This document shows, piece after piece, positions 1-6,800 of a DNA stretch of 64,000 bases. Source of the DNA: Lactobacillus sp. CBA3606 (GTDB lineage Bacteria > Bacillota > Bacilli > Lactobacillales > Lactobacillaceae); NCBI RefSeq assembly GCF_002970935.1, contig NZ_CP027194.1:248001-312000 (forward strand). Reading direction: 5' to 3'. The notes beneath the pieces were generated by a model. The model had not been told where the DNA came from. It was given only the letters and a program-made list of their open reading frames with translations, and ran no database searches. The number at the start of each line of letters is the position of its first letter. Position 1 is the first letter of the stretch. The position numbers and the translations under genes were made by a program.

Positions 1-29
1 CTCATTAGGTCTATTATAATCATCTCATG

Positions 30-74
30 AATTAAAGCCAATTAAGCTAAAGCGCAATTTTGGCTTTCTTAATT
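30..74 (+). promoter_or_regulatory. Inverted repeat upstream of LysE-type gene
   Basis: AATTAAAGCCAA at about 30-42 can pair with TTGGCTTTCTTAATT at 60-74, giving a stem of about 12 bp with one bulge. No T-run follows, so it is not a clear intrinsic terminator. It covers the in-frame TTG at 60, which argues against that codon being the start. It could be a leader element or the remnant of an upstream terminator. Confidence 0.4.
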
Positions 75-95
75 GGTTGGATTGGGGATGGAAAT

Positions 96-707
96 TTGTT
101 ACAAGTGTTTTTACAAGGCCTCCTGTTTGGAATTGTCTACATTGCACCGATTGGGATGCAGAATTTATTTGTGGTTTCAACGGCCATTGAACAGCCACGG
201 AAACGAGCTTTTCAAGTAGCACTAATCGTGATTGCGTTTGACACGTCACTTTCGTTAGCTTGTTTTTATGGTGTCGGTAAATTATTGCAGACGACCCCGT
301 GGTTGGCGTTAGCGGTGTTATTAGTTGGTAGTTTACTGGTCTTTTACATTGGCTGGGGATTAGTCAGAAAAAAAACAGTCGCGATGGGGACAATGACGAC
401 GAGCTTCTCGTACAAGGCAACGATTATAACGGCTTTTTCCGTTGCTTGGTTAAATCCGCAAGCTTTAATTGATGGCTCTGTTTTATTAGGGGCTTTTCGA
501 GTTTCGTTGACCGGAAACTCAGCGCATGCCTTTATGGTGGGCGTCATCTTGGCATCAATGACGTGGTTCTTCGGGCTGACTGGCTTAATTAGTCAGTTTA
601 AGCATTTAATGCAACCAAAAGTCTTATTATGGGTTAATCGCGTATGCGGGATTGTCATTATGTTATATGGGGTCAAATTAATGGTGACCTTCATCACTAA
701 AATATAG
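96..707 (+). CDS. LysE/ArgO-type amino-acid exporter
   Basis: A predicted inner-membrane transporter of about 203 residues. The start is typical of LysE-family exporters, with GLLFGIVYIAPIGMQN in the first helix. About six hydrophobic segments follow, and WLNPQALID is the conserved Asn-Pro motif in the middle helix. I chose the TTG at 96, which has GGGG at 84-87 upstream. An in-frame TTG at 60 would add 12 atypical residues and lies inside a hairpin. By family it should export a basic or other amino acid by proton exchange. The next genes are an aminotransferase and ArgR, which fits amino-acid homeostasis, but the substrate cannot be told from sequence. Confidence 0.85.
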   Translation: MLQVFLQGLLFGIVYIAPIGMQNLFVVSTAIEQPRKRAFQVALIVIAFDTSLSLACFYGVGKLLQTTPWLALAVLLVGSLLVFYIGWGLVRKKTVAMGTMTTSFSYKATIITAFSVAWLNPQALIDGSVLLGAFRVSLTGNSAHAFMVGVILASMTWFFGLTGLISQFKHLMQPKVLLWVNRVCGIVIMLYGVKLMVTFITKI

Positions 708-774
708 TTGCAGCCAACTGAAACAATCGGTATGCTAGTCGTATTGGATTTTTCAGGAGAGGAACGATGAGTAG

Positions 775-1896
775 ATGAAAATTGCTGGTTTTGGGGTTGA
801 GTCTTGGTTAAATCAATATGAAAAGCAGGCGACGACTGATATTAGTCAAAGTTCAATTGCCGCTTTATCAATGGCGGAACTCGTCGCTTTGGATGGGCAT
901 CAAGGCAAACAATTTTATGCCCAACTCAATCAAACGCGTTTAGATTATGGTTGGATTGAAGGTTCACCAGCCTTTAAACAGCTCGTTAGTGACCTGTACA
1001 CGCAGGTGCCAGCAGCAAACATCCTGCAAACAAATGGCGCCACGGGTGCGAATCAGTTGGCAATTTATAGTTTGATCGAACCCGGCGATCATGTGATTGC
1101 CTTGTATCCGAGCTATCAACAATTATATGATATGCCAAAGTCATTAGGGGCGACCGTTGATTATTGGCACATTCATGAGGACCAGCAGTGGTTACCAGAT
1201 ATTGCGGAATTAAAACAGTTGATCCGACCAGAAACCAAAATGATTTTGTTAAATAATGCGGTTAATCCAACGGGGAGTTTGTTGGATGCCACTTTATTAA
1301 AGCAAGTGGTGGCGTTAGCGCGTGAAGTGGGGGCTTATGTCTTAGCTGATGAAGTTTATGAACCCTTGGATGACACGCCATTCACCTCAATTGCTGATCT
1401 TTACGAAAAAGGGATTGCCGTGAATAGTTTATCGAAAACTTATTCGGCGCCTGGGATTCGAACGGGCTGGACGGCGACGCAATCAACTGAGTTGACCGAG
1501 CTATTTCGCAAGTATCGTGACTATACAATGATTTGTGGTGGGGTTCTCAATGATCAGGTGGCAGTGCTGATTTTACAACATCGCGCTGAAATTTTACAAC
1601 GAAATCGAGAAATTGTGACCCGTAATTTAGCTCTTTTAACGACTTGGGTCGCACAAGAACCGCGGGTAACGTTGATTGCCCCACAGGCCATCTCAGTTTC
1701 TTGTATTAAGTTGATCATTCCGATTGATGATGAAACTTTTTGTCGCGAACTTTTGACTGAGACGGGGGTCTTGCTGGTCCCAGGGTCCCGCTTTGATTGG
1801 CCAGGCCATGCCCGCTTGGGTTATTGTACTGATACCCAAACGTTACAGACCGGATTGACTAAATTGAGTCAATTTTTACGGCGCTACGATAAATAA
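775..1896 (+). CDS. PLP-dependent class I/II aminotransferase
   Basis: A cytoplasmic fold-type I aminotransferase of 373 residues. It shows the cofactor-ring Asp in VLADEVYEP, the NPTG loop as NAVNPTGS, and the Schiff-base Lys in VNSLSKTYSAPGIRTGW. It lacks the features of named HisC or AspC enzymes, so the amino donor is unknown. The best ribosome site, AGGAGAGG near 754-762, sits unusually far from the ATG at 775. An earlier ATG at 767 opens a four-codon ORF whose TGA overlaps this start. It lies between the LysE-type exporter and argR, with a strong terminator after it. Confidence 0.88.
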   Translation: MKIAGFGVESWLNQYEKQATTDISQSSIAALSMAELVALDGHQGKQFYAQLNQTRLDYGWIEGSPAFKQLVSDLYTQVPAANILQTNGATGANQLAIYSLIEPGDHVIALYPSYQQLYDMPKSLGATVDYWHIHEDQQWLPDIAELKQLIRPETKMILLNNAVNPTGSLLDATLLKQVVALAREVGAYVLADEVYEPLDDTPFTSIADLYEKGIAVNSLSKTYSAPGIRTGWTATQSTELTELFRKYRDYTMICGGVLNDQVAVLILQHRAEILQRNREIVTRNLALLTTWVAQEPRVTLIAPQAISVSCIKLIIPIDDETFCRELLTETGVLLVPGSRFDWPGHARLGYCTDTQTLQTGLTKLSQFLRRYDK

Positions 1897-1917
1897 AATT
1901 AATAGTTATTCAATTTG

Positions 1918-1960
1918 AAAGCATATTTTCCGGTTTGAGAACCGTGAAAATATGCTTTTT
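1918..1960 (+). terminator. Intrinsic terminator after the aminotransferase gene
   Basis: AAAGCATATTTTC (1918-1930) pairs with GAAAATATGCTTTTT (1946-1960). An inner CGGTT/AACCG stem caps the hairpin, and the 3' arm ends in a T-run. It separates the aminotransferase from argR and could work in both directions. Confidence 0.85.
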
Positions 1961-1983
1961 AAGTCCATAACGTAGTTTGCTAG

Positions 1984-2016
1984 GTGAATATTTGCTATAA
2001 TGTATTCATAATTTAT
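1984..2016 (+). promoter_or_regulatory. argR promoter with ARG-box-like dyad
   Basis: An extended -10 (TGC before TATAAT at 1996-2001) lies about 30 bases before argR. GTGAATA (1984-1990) and TATTCAT (2003-2009) form a dyad that flanks and overlaps this -10. The stretch 2001-2016 resembles half of the TGAATA/TATTCA arginine operator consensus. Autoregulation by ArgR is inferred. Confidence 0.5.
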
Positions 2017-2033
2017 CAGGGGAGGTCCCGGGA

Positions 2034-2498
2034 ATGAAGAAGACGGCACGGCAAGCTGTAATCGAACAATTAATCCATCAATATCCAATTGCGACACAGG
2101 AAGATTTGATGGCACGACTCAAAGCTGAAGGGATTGCAGCGACGCAAGCGACTATTTCGCGGGACATCCGTGAAATGCAAATTGTGAAGTCGCCAGACGA
2201 AAGTGGTCAGGCGCGGTACATGATTTTTAAAGCAAATAATAAGAATGAACAAGATCGGTTATTTGAAAGTCTGCATGAAGTGGTGACTGGCGTTGATCGC
2301 GTTGAATTTATGAATATTATTCATACGTTGCCGAGTAACGGGAATTTATTGGCAGCCATTATTGATGATTTGAAGTTACCAGAAGTGAGTGGCACGTTAG
2401 CTGGGCACGATACGATTTTTATTGTGAGTCCTAGTGTCACGGTAGCTAAGAGTTTGCACGACTTACTAATGAGTCATGTGCAAGCGGATGAAGATTAA
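2034..2498 (+). CDS. argR: Arginine repressor ArgR/AhrC family
   Basis: A transcription regulator of 154 residues, the usual family length. The N-terminal winged helix (about residues 1-70) includes the typical QATISRDIREMQIVK. The C-terminal half carries the oligomerisation and arginine-binding domain, ending in GTLAGHDTIFIVSPS. Arginine-bound hexamers of this family repress arginine synthesis or activate its breakdown. The start ATG follows GGGGAGG. A dyad like an arginine operator overlaps its promoter. No arg biosynthesis genes are adjacent, so the targets lie elsewhere or include the neighbouring exporter and aminotransferase. Lactobacilli often hold more than one ArgR, so the paralogue number cannot be given. 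Confidence 0.93.
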   Translation: MKKTARQAVIEQLIHQYPIATQEDLMARLKAEGIAATQATISRDIREMQIVKSPDESGQARYMIFKANNKNEQDRLFESLHEVVTGVDRVEFMNIIHTLPSNGNLLAAIIDDLKLPEVSGTLAGHDTIFIVSPSVTVAKSLHDLLMSHVQADED

Positions 2499-2543
2499 AG
2501 CAAGTGGTGCTTAAGACGACGGCCAATCAGGCGGGAGTCTTTT

Positions 2544-2572
2544 TTGCATTTCGGCCTAGTTCACGGTATAGT
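2544..2572 (+). promoter_or_regulatory. Promoter of the small basic protein gene
   Basis: TTGCAT (2544-2549) and TATAGT (2567-2572) are separated by exactly 17 bases. They lie 38 bases before the 40-residue gene, so that gene probably has its own transcript. Confidence 0.6.
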
Positions 2573-2609
2573 TGACCTACCTAATCAATTAGGGGTGGAG
2601 GTGTTTAAG

Positions 2610-2732
2610 ATGAAACGAACGAAAAAACAAAGCCTCCGGAAAAATCAAAAACAACGGGATGCCACTTTTGAAAAATTTAAGAAGCAACAAAATGAATTGA
2701 ATGCGAGCCGCCGTGGTGTCCGCCGGAAATAA
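2610..2732 (+). CDS. Small highly basic protein, 40 residues
   Basis: A short gene with a strong ribosome site (GGGGTGGAGGTG, 2592-2603), an ATG at 2610, its own promoter and a terminator directly after the stop. The product starts MKRTKKQSLRKNQKQRDA and ends ASRRGVRRK. It is rich in Lys, Arg and Gln and probably forms one helix. I do not recognise a named family. The charge suggests nucleic-acid or ribosome binding, but that is speculation. A longer reading from an upstream TTG is possible but lacks a ribosome site. Confidence 0.65.
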   Translation: MKRTKKQSLRKNQKQRDATFEKFKKQQNELNASRRGVRRK

Positions 2733-2734
2733 AG

Positions 2735-2763
2735 GTCTGAGTTAAGCCACTCAGGCTTTTTTT
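2735..2763 (+). terminator. Intrinsic terminator
   Basis: CTGAGT (2737-2742) pairs with ACTCAG (2749-2754), followed by GGC and a run of seven Ts. It closes the small basic protein gene. Confidence 0.75.
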
Positions 2764-2835
2764 GGTTATTATATAGGTATTTTTGAAGATTTGGTCAAAC
2801 TTTGAGTGATTTAGTTAGCATAATTGAATTTATGA

Positions 2836-2841
2836 TACAAT
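2836..2841 (+). promoter_or_regulatory. Extended -10 promoter for the PBP gene
   Basis: TACAAT at 2836-2841 is preceded by TGA, which gives an extended -10. The -35 is weak (TAGTTA, 18 bases upstream). A start near 2848 would give a leader of about 100 bases that contains the structured element at 2863-2951. Confidence 0.45.
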
Positions 2842-2862
2842 TATTGAGGATTAACAAGTAAC

Positions 2863-2951
2863 GGAGATAACTAGTGCCGTGATAACGGTCAATGGCCGAG
2901 GCCCGGCGTCTTTGATGGCGGGTCGGTTATCTTCTGAACAAGGGGAAGATT
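2863..2951 (+). promoter_or_regulatory. Candidate RNA switch gating the PBP ribosome site
   Basis: This is a GC-rich folded leader in AT-rich surroundings. GGAGATAAC (2863-2871) pairs with GTTATCTTC (2926-2934), nine pairs with one wobble. The loop encloses CCGT-gata-ACGG (2877-2888) and a longer bulged hairpin at 2897-2925. The 3' arm can instead pair from ATCTTC (2929-2934) to GAAGAT (2945-2950), which would mask the ribosome site GGGGAAGA just before the ATG at 2952. A second GATAAC at 2881-2886 offers a further alternative pairing. I cannot match it to a known riboswitch class, and the function is inferred from pairing only. Confidence 0.45.
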
Positions 2952-5089
2952 ATGCAAAAAAATGGTTTTTGGGCCACTATCAAGTCCGGTTTACGGATTA
3001 TTGGTCATTGGCTACACCCATATTGGCAACGTTTTGCTGCAGTGGTTGGCTATCAATGGCACCGGCGGCAAGTTACTCGGTGGCTCACTATTATCGTGCT
3101 CAGTATTATTTTAGTCGGGAGCGCTTATCTAACATTCGAAGCTAAAACGGCTAAGATTGGGAACTTACAGGCTGAGTTGGAAAAGACCACAGTGATTTAT
3201 GATACCGACAATAAAAAAGCCGGGTCGCTCTATTCTCAAAAAGGGACCTATGTTCATTTAAGCCAGATTTCGACAAATTTACAAAATGCCGTGATTTCTA
3301 CGGAAGATCGTAATTTTTATCAGGAACATGGGTTTTCGATTAAAGGTATTGGGCGGGCCTTTTTACTATTAGTGATGAATAAGGCGCTCGGGCGTAATTA
3401 CATTAGTGGTGGTGGGAGTACATTAACGCAACAATTGGTTAAAAATGCGTACTTGACCCAGCAACAAACCTTCTCACGAAAATTGCGTGAAATTTTCTTG
3501 TCGATTGAAACTGAAAATGTCTATTCGAAACAGCAGATTTTAGCCATGTATCTCAACAACGCCTACTTTGGTCGCGGTGTTTGGGGGCGGAAGATGCGGC
3601 TGAGAAATACTTTGGGGTCTCGGCTTCCGAGTTGACCGTGGATCAGGCCGCAACTTTGGCAGGCATGTTAAGTTCACCAAGTGGTTATGACCCCATTAGT
3701 CATCCCAAAGCGTCAACGGCGCGGCGGAATGTGGTTTTAAACAATATGGTTAATAATAATAAATTGACTAAAAGTCAATATCAGCTTTATTCACAAAAAG
3801 CGATGACGCTGAGTGATAACTATCATTATAATAGTGGCTATAATTATCCCTATTACTTTGATGCGGTCGTTGACGAAGCGATTAATAAGTACGGGTTAAG
3901 CGAATCTGACATTATGAATCGTGGTTATAAGATTTATACGTCACTTAATCAAGATGATCAAACGCAGATGCAAACGTCCTTCAAAGATAGCACCTTGTTT
4001 CCGGATAATGCGAGTGATGGGACGAAGGTGCAAGGGGCCTCAATCGCTGTTGATCCGACAACTGGGGGCGTCTTAGCCGTTGTTGGTGGGCGTGGGATGC
4101 ATGTTTTCCGTGGCTTCAATCGGGCTACTCAGATTAAGCGACAGCCAGGATCGACGATTAAGCCGTTAGCGGTGTATACGCCAGCTTTGGAGAGTGGTTA
4201 TACTTATGATTCGTCGTTATCCAATAAGCAACAGACGTTTGGGTCGAATAAATATGCGCCAAAAAATTATGATAATATTTATTCGACTTCAGTGCCGATG
4301 TATCAGGCCTTGGCCCAAAGTATGAATGTTCCGGCCGTTTGGTTATTGAACAAAATCGGGGTCAATAAAGGGTATAAATCCGTTAAGAAGTTTGGCTTAC
4401 CAGTGACTAAATCGGATGATAACCTGGCCTTAGCGCTCGGTGGCTTAACAACGGGGGTTTCGCCAGCTCAAATGGCGAGTGCTTATACCGCCTTTGCTAA
4501 TGGTGGGAAGAAAACGACGTCGCATTTCATTACCAAAATTGTGGATGCGAGTGGAAAGACGATTGTCGACAATACGAAGACTAGTAGTAAACGCATCATG
4601 TCAGCCAGTGTTGCTAAGAAGATGACCAGTATGATGCTGGGCGTTTATAATAGCGGGACTGGGGCGGCGGCGAAGCCTTACGGGTATAAAATTGCTGGTA
4701 AGACGGGGAGTACACAGGCGGATTATAGTACTGGTTCTGGGACGAAAGACCAGTGGATGATCGCCTATACGCCGGATGTGGTTGTCACCACGTGGATTGG
4801 TTTTGACTCAACTAATAGTACCCATTATTTGAAGAGCTTATCAGAAAATCAATTGTCAGCGTTATTCAAGAATGAAATGACGAGTATCTTACCGAATACG
4901 AAGAATACCAGCTTTGATACGACTGATGCAGCAACGTTGGCGCAACAAGGAGCGGCTAATAGTGACAGTAGTAATAGTAGTAGCTCCGTTTGGGACAATG
5001 TTGAAGACAGTGCCGGACAAGTGGGTAAGGCGGTTAAAAGTACGGCTAAAAATTGGTTTTCACAGGCTAAAAAATTGATTGGTAACTAG
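2952..5089 (+). pseudogene. Class A penicillin-binding protein, frameshifted at 3583-3587
   Basis: A bifunctional peptidoglycan synthase that would be about 712 residues if intact. It has one membrane anchor (WLTIIVLSIILVGSAYL). The glycosyltransferase (GT51) domain shows VISTEDRNFYQEHG and GGGSTLTQQLVKN. The transpeptidase domain shows STIK (SxxK), SMN (SxN) and KTGS. The first frame runs 2952-3635 and the second resumes at 3581. Joining NNAYFGRGVWG to AEDAAEKYFG needs one extra G in the run at 3583-3587 (five Gs present, six expected). As written, the first frame ends inside the glycosyltransferase domain. This may be a sequencing error, a true null, or a switchable tract. The C-terminus is Ser-rich. 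Confidence 0.88.
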
Positions 5090-5162
5090 TCAGGTTAAGG
5101 CTATTCAAGGGCTTTCAAAAATGCTAAAATAGTTAGGACCCATACTTGAGGAGGAACTAATC

Positions 5163-5507
5163 ATGGCTGTAAATATTTATGATACTGCAAACCAATTAGA
5201 ACAAGAATTACGTGACACGAAAGAATTTAAGGAATTGAAGGCCGCTTATGCGACCATGCAAACAAATGCCAGTGCGTTTGATTTGTTTAAGGATTTCCAA
5301 GAAATTCAAATGCAATTGTCACAAAAACAAATGAATGGCGAAGACCTCACGGATGATGAAGTTAAAAAAGCCCATGACTTAGCTGATAAGGTCAGCAATG
5401 TTGATGAAATTAAAACATTAATGGGTAAGGAACGTAACTTGAACCAGTTAATGAATGACTTGAATCAAGTGATTACGAAACCGGTCCAAGAATTATATCA
5501 AGGCTAG
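5163..5507 (+). CDS. yheA: YlbF/YmcA-family protein (YheA-like)
   Basis: A cytoplasmic, largely helical protein of 114 residues in the UPF0342 branch of the YlbF/YmcA family. It begins MAVNIYDTANQLEQELRDTK and has FKDFQEIQMQLSQKQMNGE in the middle. YlbF and YmcA themselves act with RNase Y and in development in Bacillus, but the role of YheA is not settled. The start follows GAGGAGG near 5149-5155. A possible promoter with an extended -10 (TGCTAAAAT) lies near 5121-5130. A strong terminator separates it from yhaO. The adjacency to yhaO/N/M also occurs in Bacillus, from memory. Confidence 0.82.
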   Translation: MAVNIYDTANQLEQELRDTKEFKELKAAYATMQTNASAFDLFKDFQEIQMQLSQKQMNGEDLTDDEVKKAHDLADKVSNVDEIKTLMGKERNLNQLMNDLNQVITKPVQELYQG

Positions 5508-5523
5508 TTCGATTGGGGTTAAA

Positions 5524-5567
5524 AGGGGGCAATGGCGAAAAAATTTTCGTGATTGCCTCTTTTTTTG
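5524..5567 (+). terminator. Strong terminator or attenuator before yhaO
   Basis: AGGGGGCAAT with an inner CGAAAA arm pairs with TTTTCG and ATTGCCTCTTTTTTT. The T-run ends only a few bases before the yhaO ribosome site (ATGGAGG, 5571-5577). No separate promoter for yhaO is visible, so readthrough of this hairpin may set its level. Confidence 0.8.
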
Positions 5568-5582
5568 ATTATGGAGGAAAAA

Positions 5583-6800
5583 ATGAAATTTTTGCATGCA
5601 GCGGATTTACATTTAGATACCCCGTTTCAAGGGCTAACGGCCCTACCAGCCGCATTACAACAGCAGATCATTGCGGCACCGTTACGGGCATTACAACGAT
5701 TAGTTGACTTGGCACTTGCACAACAAGTGGATTTTGTTTTATTAGTCGGGGACTTGTTCGATCAGCAAGCCCAAAGTGTGCAAGCGCAAGCGGCTTTAAT
5801 GACGGCCTTAGAACAGTTGAAGGCGGCTGAAATCCCAGTGGTACTCTCTTTTGGAAATCATGATTTTCAACCAGATTTGACGGTTTGGCAGTTTCCAGAT
5901 AACGTACATGTTTTGGGTGCGCAAGTAGAGACGGTTACGTTAACAACGGCACAACAAGAACGGGTTGCTATCAGTGGTTTTAGTTATGCGCAGCGTTGGA
6001 TTACGACCCCCATGGTGCCGGAATTTCCATTTAAAGCGCAAGCCGTGGATTATCAAATTGGCATGTTACATGGACAGGTCGGGACGGCCGGCGACCACTA
6101 TGCGCCCTTTAATGTTACCGATTTATTAGCGAAGCACTATGATTATTGGGCATTGGGACACATTCATCAACGGCAACAGCTAAATGCCGTACCACCAATC
6201 GAATATCCTGGCAATATTCAAGGCCGGCAACGTCATGAGACGGGGGATAAGGGCTGTCTGATTGTGACGAGTCAAGCGAATCATCAGTTAGTACCAACGT
6301 TTGAATCATTAACGGATTTGAGCTGGGCCGATTGGACACCGGTATTAAGTGGGAAACTTGATCGAGCCACTTTGCTGGCACAATTAACCGACCAACTTAC
6401 AGCGTTAGCCACGAATGAGCAGCAATTAGTGACGATTCAATTACCAACGCATGTACAACTGACCGCCAGTGCTAATTTAGCGCTAGAACAGGGCGCCTTG
6501 TTGACACAATTACAAACAAAATTAGCGGCGACAACGATTTGGCCGGTGGCCCTTAAGTTGGCGACTTTATCAACGGCGCCGGCCACATTTGGTGTGGCGA
6601 CGGCAACATGGGAACATGCTGGTCAGCAGGTCGTCACGGCCGCCAATATTGCCGACTTAGCGGGACATTTACTAGATGAACCTTTTCTAAATCAGGCTTT
6701 ATTAGAAACGTTAACGCCAGCACAATGGCAACAACAGGTCATGACCTTGTTAGCCGATCAATATCAGCTCACGACGACGGAGGCCGATGATGCAAATTAA
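5583..6800 (+). CDS. yhaO: SbcD-like metallophosphoesterase YhaO
   Basis: A putative DNA repair exonuclease subunit of 405 residues. The metal-binding motifs of the calcineurin-like fold are in order: DLHLD (residues 8-12), GDLFD, GNHD and LGHIHQR. A cap or capping-helix region fills the C-terminal 180 residues. It pairs with the SMC-like ATPase YhaN, as SbcD pairs with SbcC and Mre11 with Rad50. The ATG at 5583 has GGAGG five to nine bases before it. An in-frame TTG at 5553 lies inside the terminator T-run and is unlikely. The 3' end overlaps yhaN by 14 bases, so translation is coupled. Confidence 0.9.
   Translation: MKFLHAADLHLDTPFQGLTALPAALQQQIIAAPLRALQRLVDLALAQQVDFVLLVGDLFDQQAQSVQAQAALMTALEQLKAAEIPVVLSFGNHDFQPDLTVWQFPDNVHVLGAQVETVTLTTAQQERVAISGFSYAQRWITTPMVPEFPFKAQAVDYQIGMLHGQVGTAGDHYAPFNVTDLLAKHYDYWALGHIHQRQQLNAVPPIEYPGNIQGRQRHETGDKGCLIVTSQANHQLVPTFESLTDLSWADWTPVLSGKLDRATLLAQLTDQLTALATNEQQLVTIQLPTHVQLTASANLALEQGALLTQLQTKLAATTIWPVALKLATLSTAPATFGVATATWEHAGQQVVTAANIADLAGHLLDEPFLNQALLETLTPAQWQQQVMTLLADQYQLTTTEADDAN

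Noticed and set aside
2879-3145. An 88-codon frame with GTG start over the PBP leader and start
   Set aside because: It lies in another frame over the structured leader and the PBP N-terminus, lacks a ribosome site, and the PBP frame has clear domain motifs.
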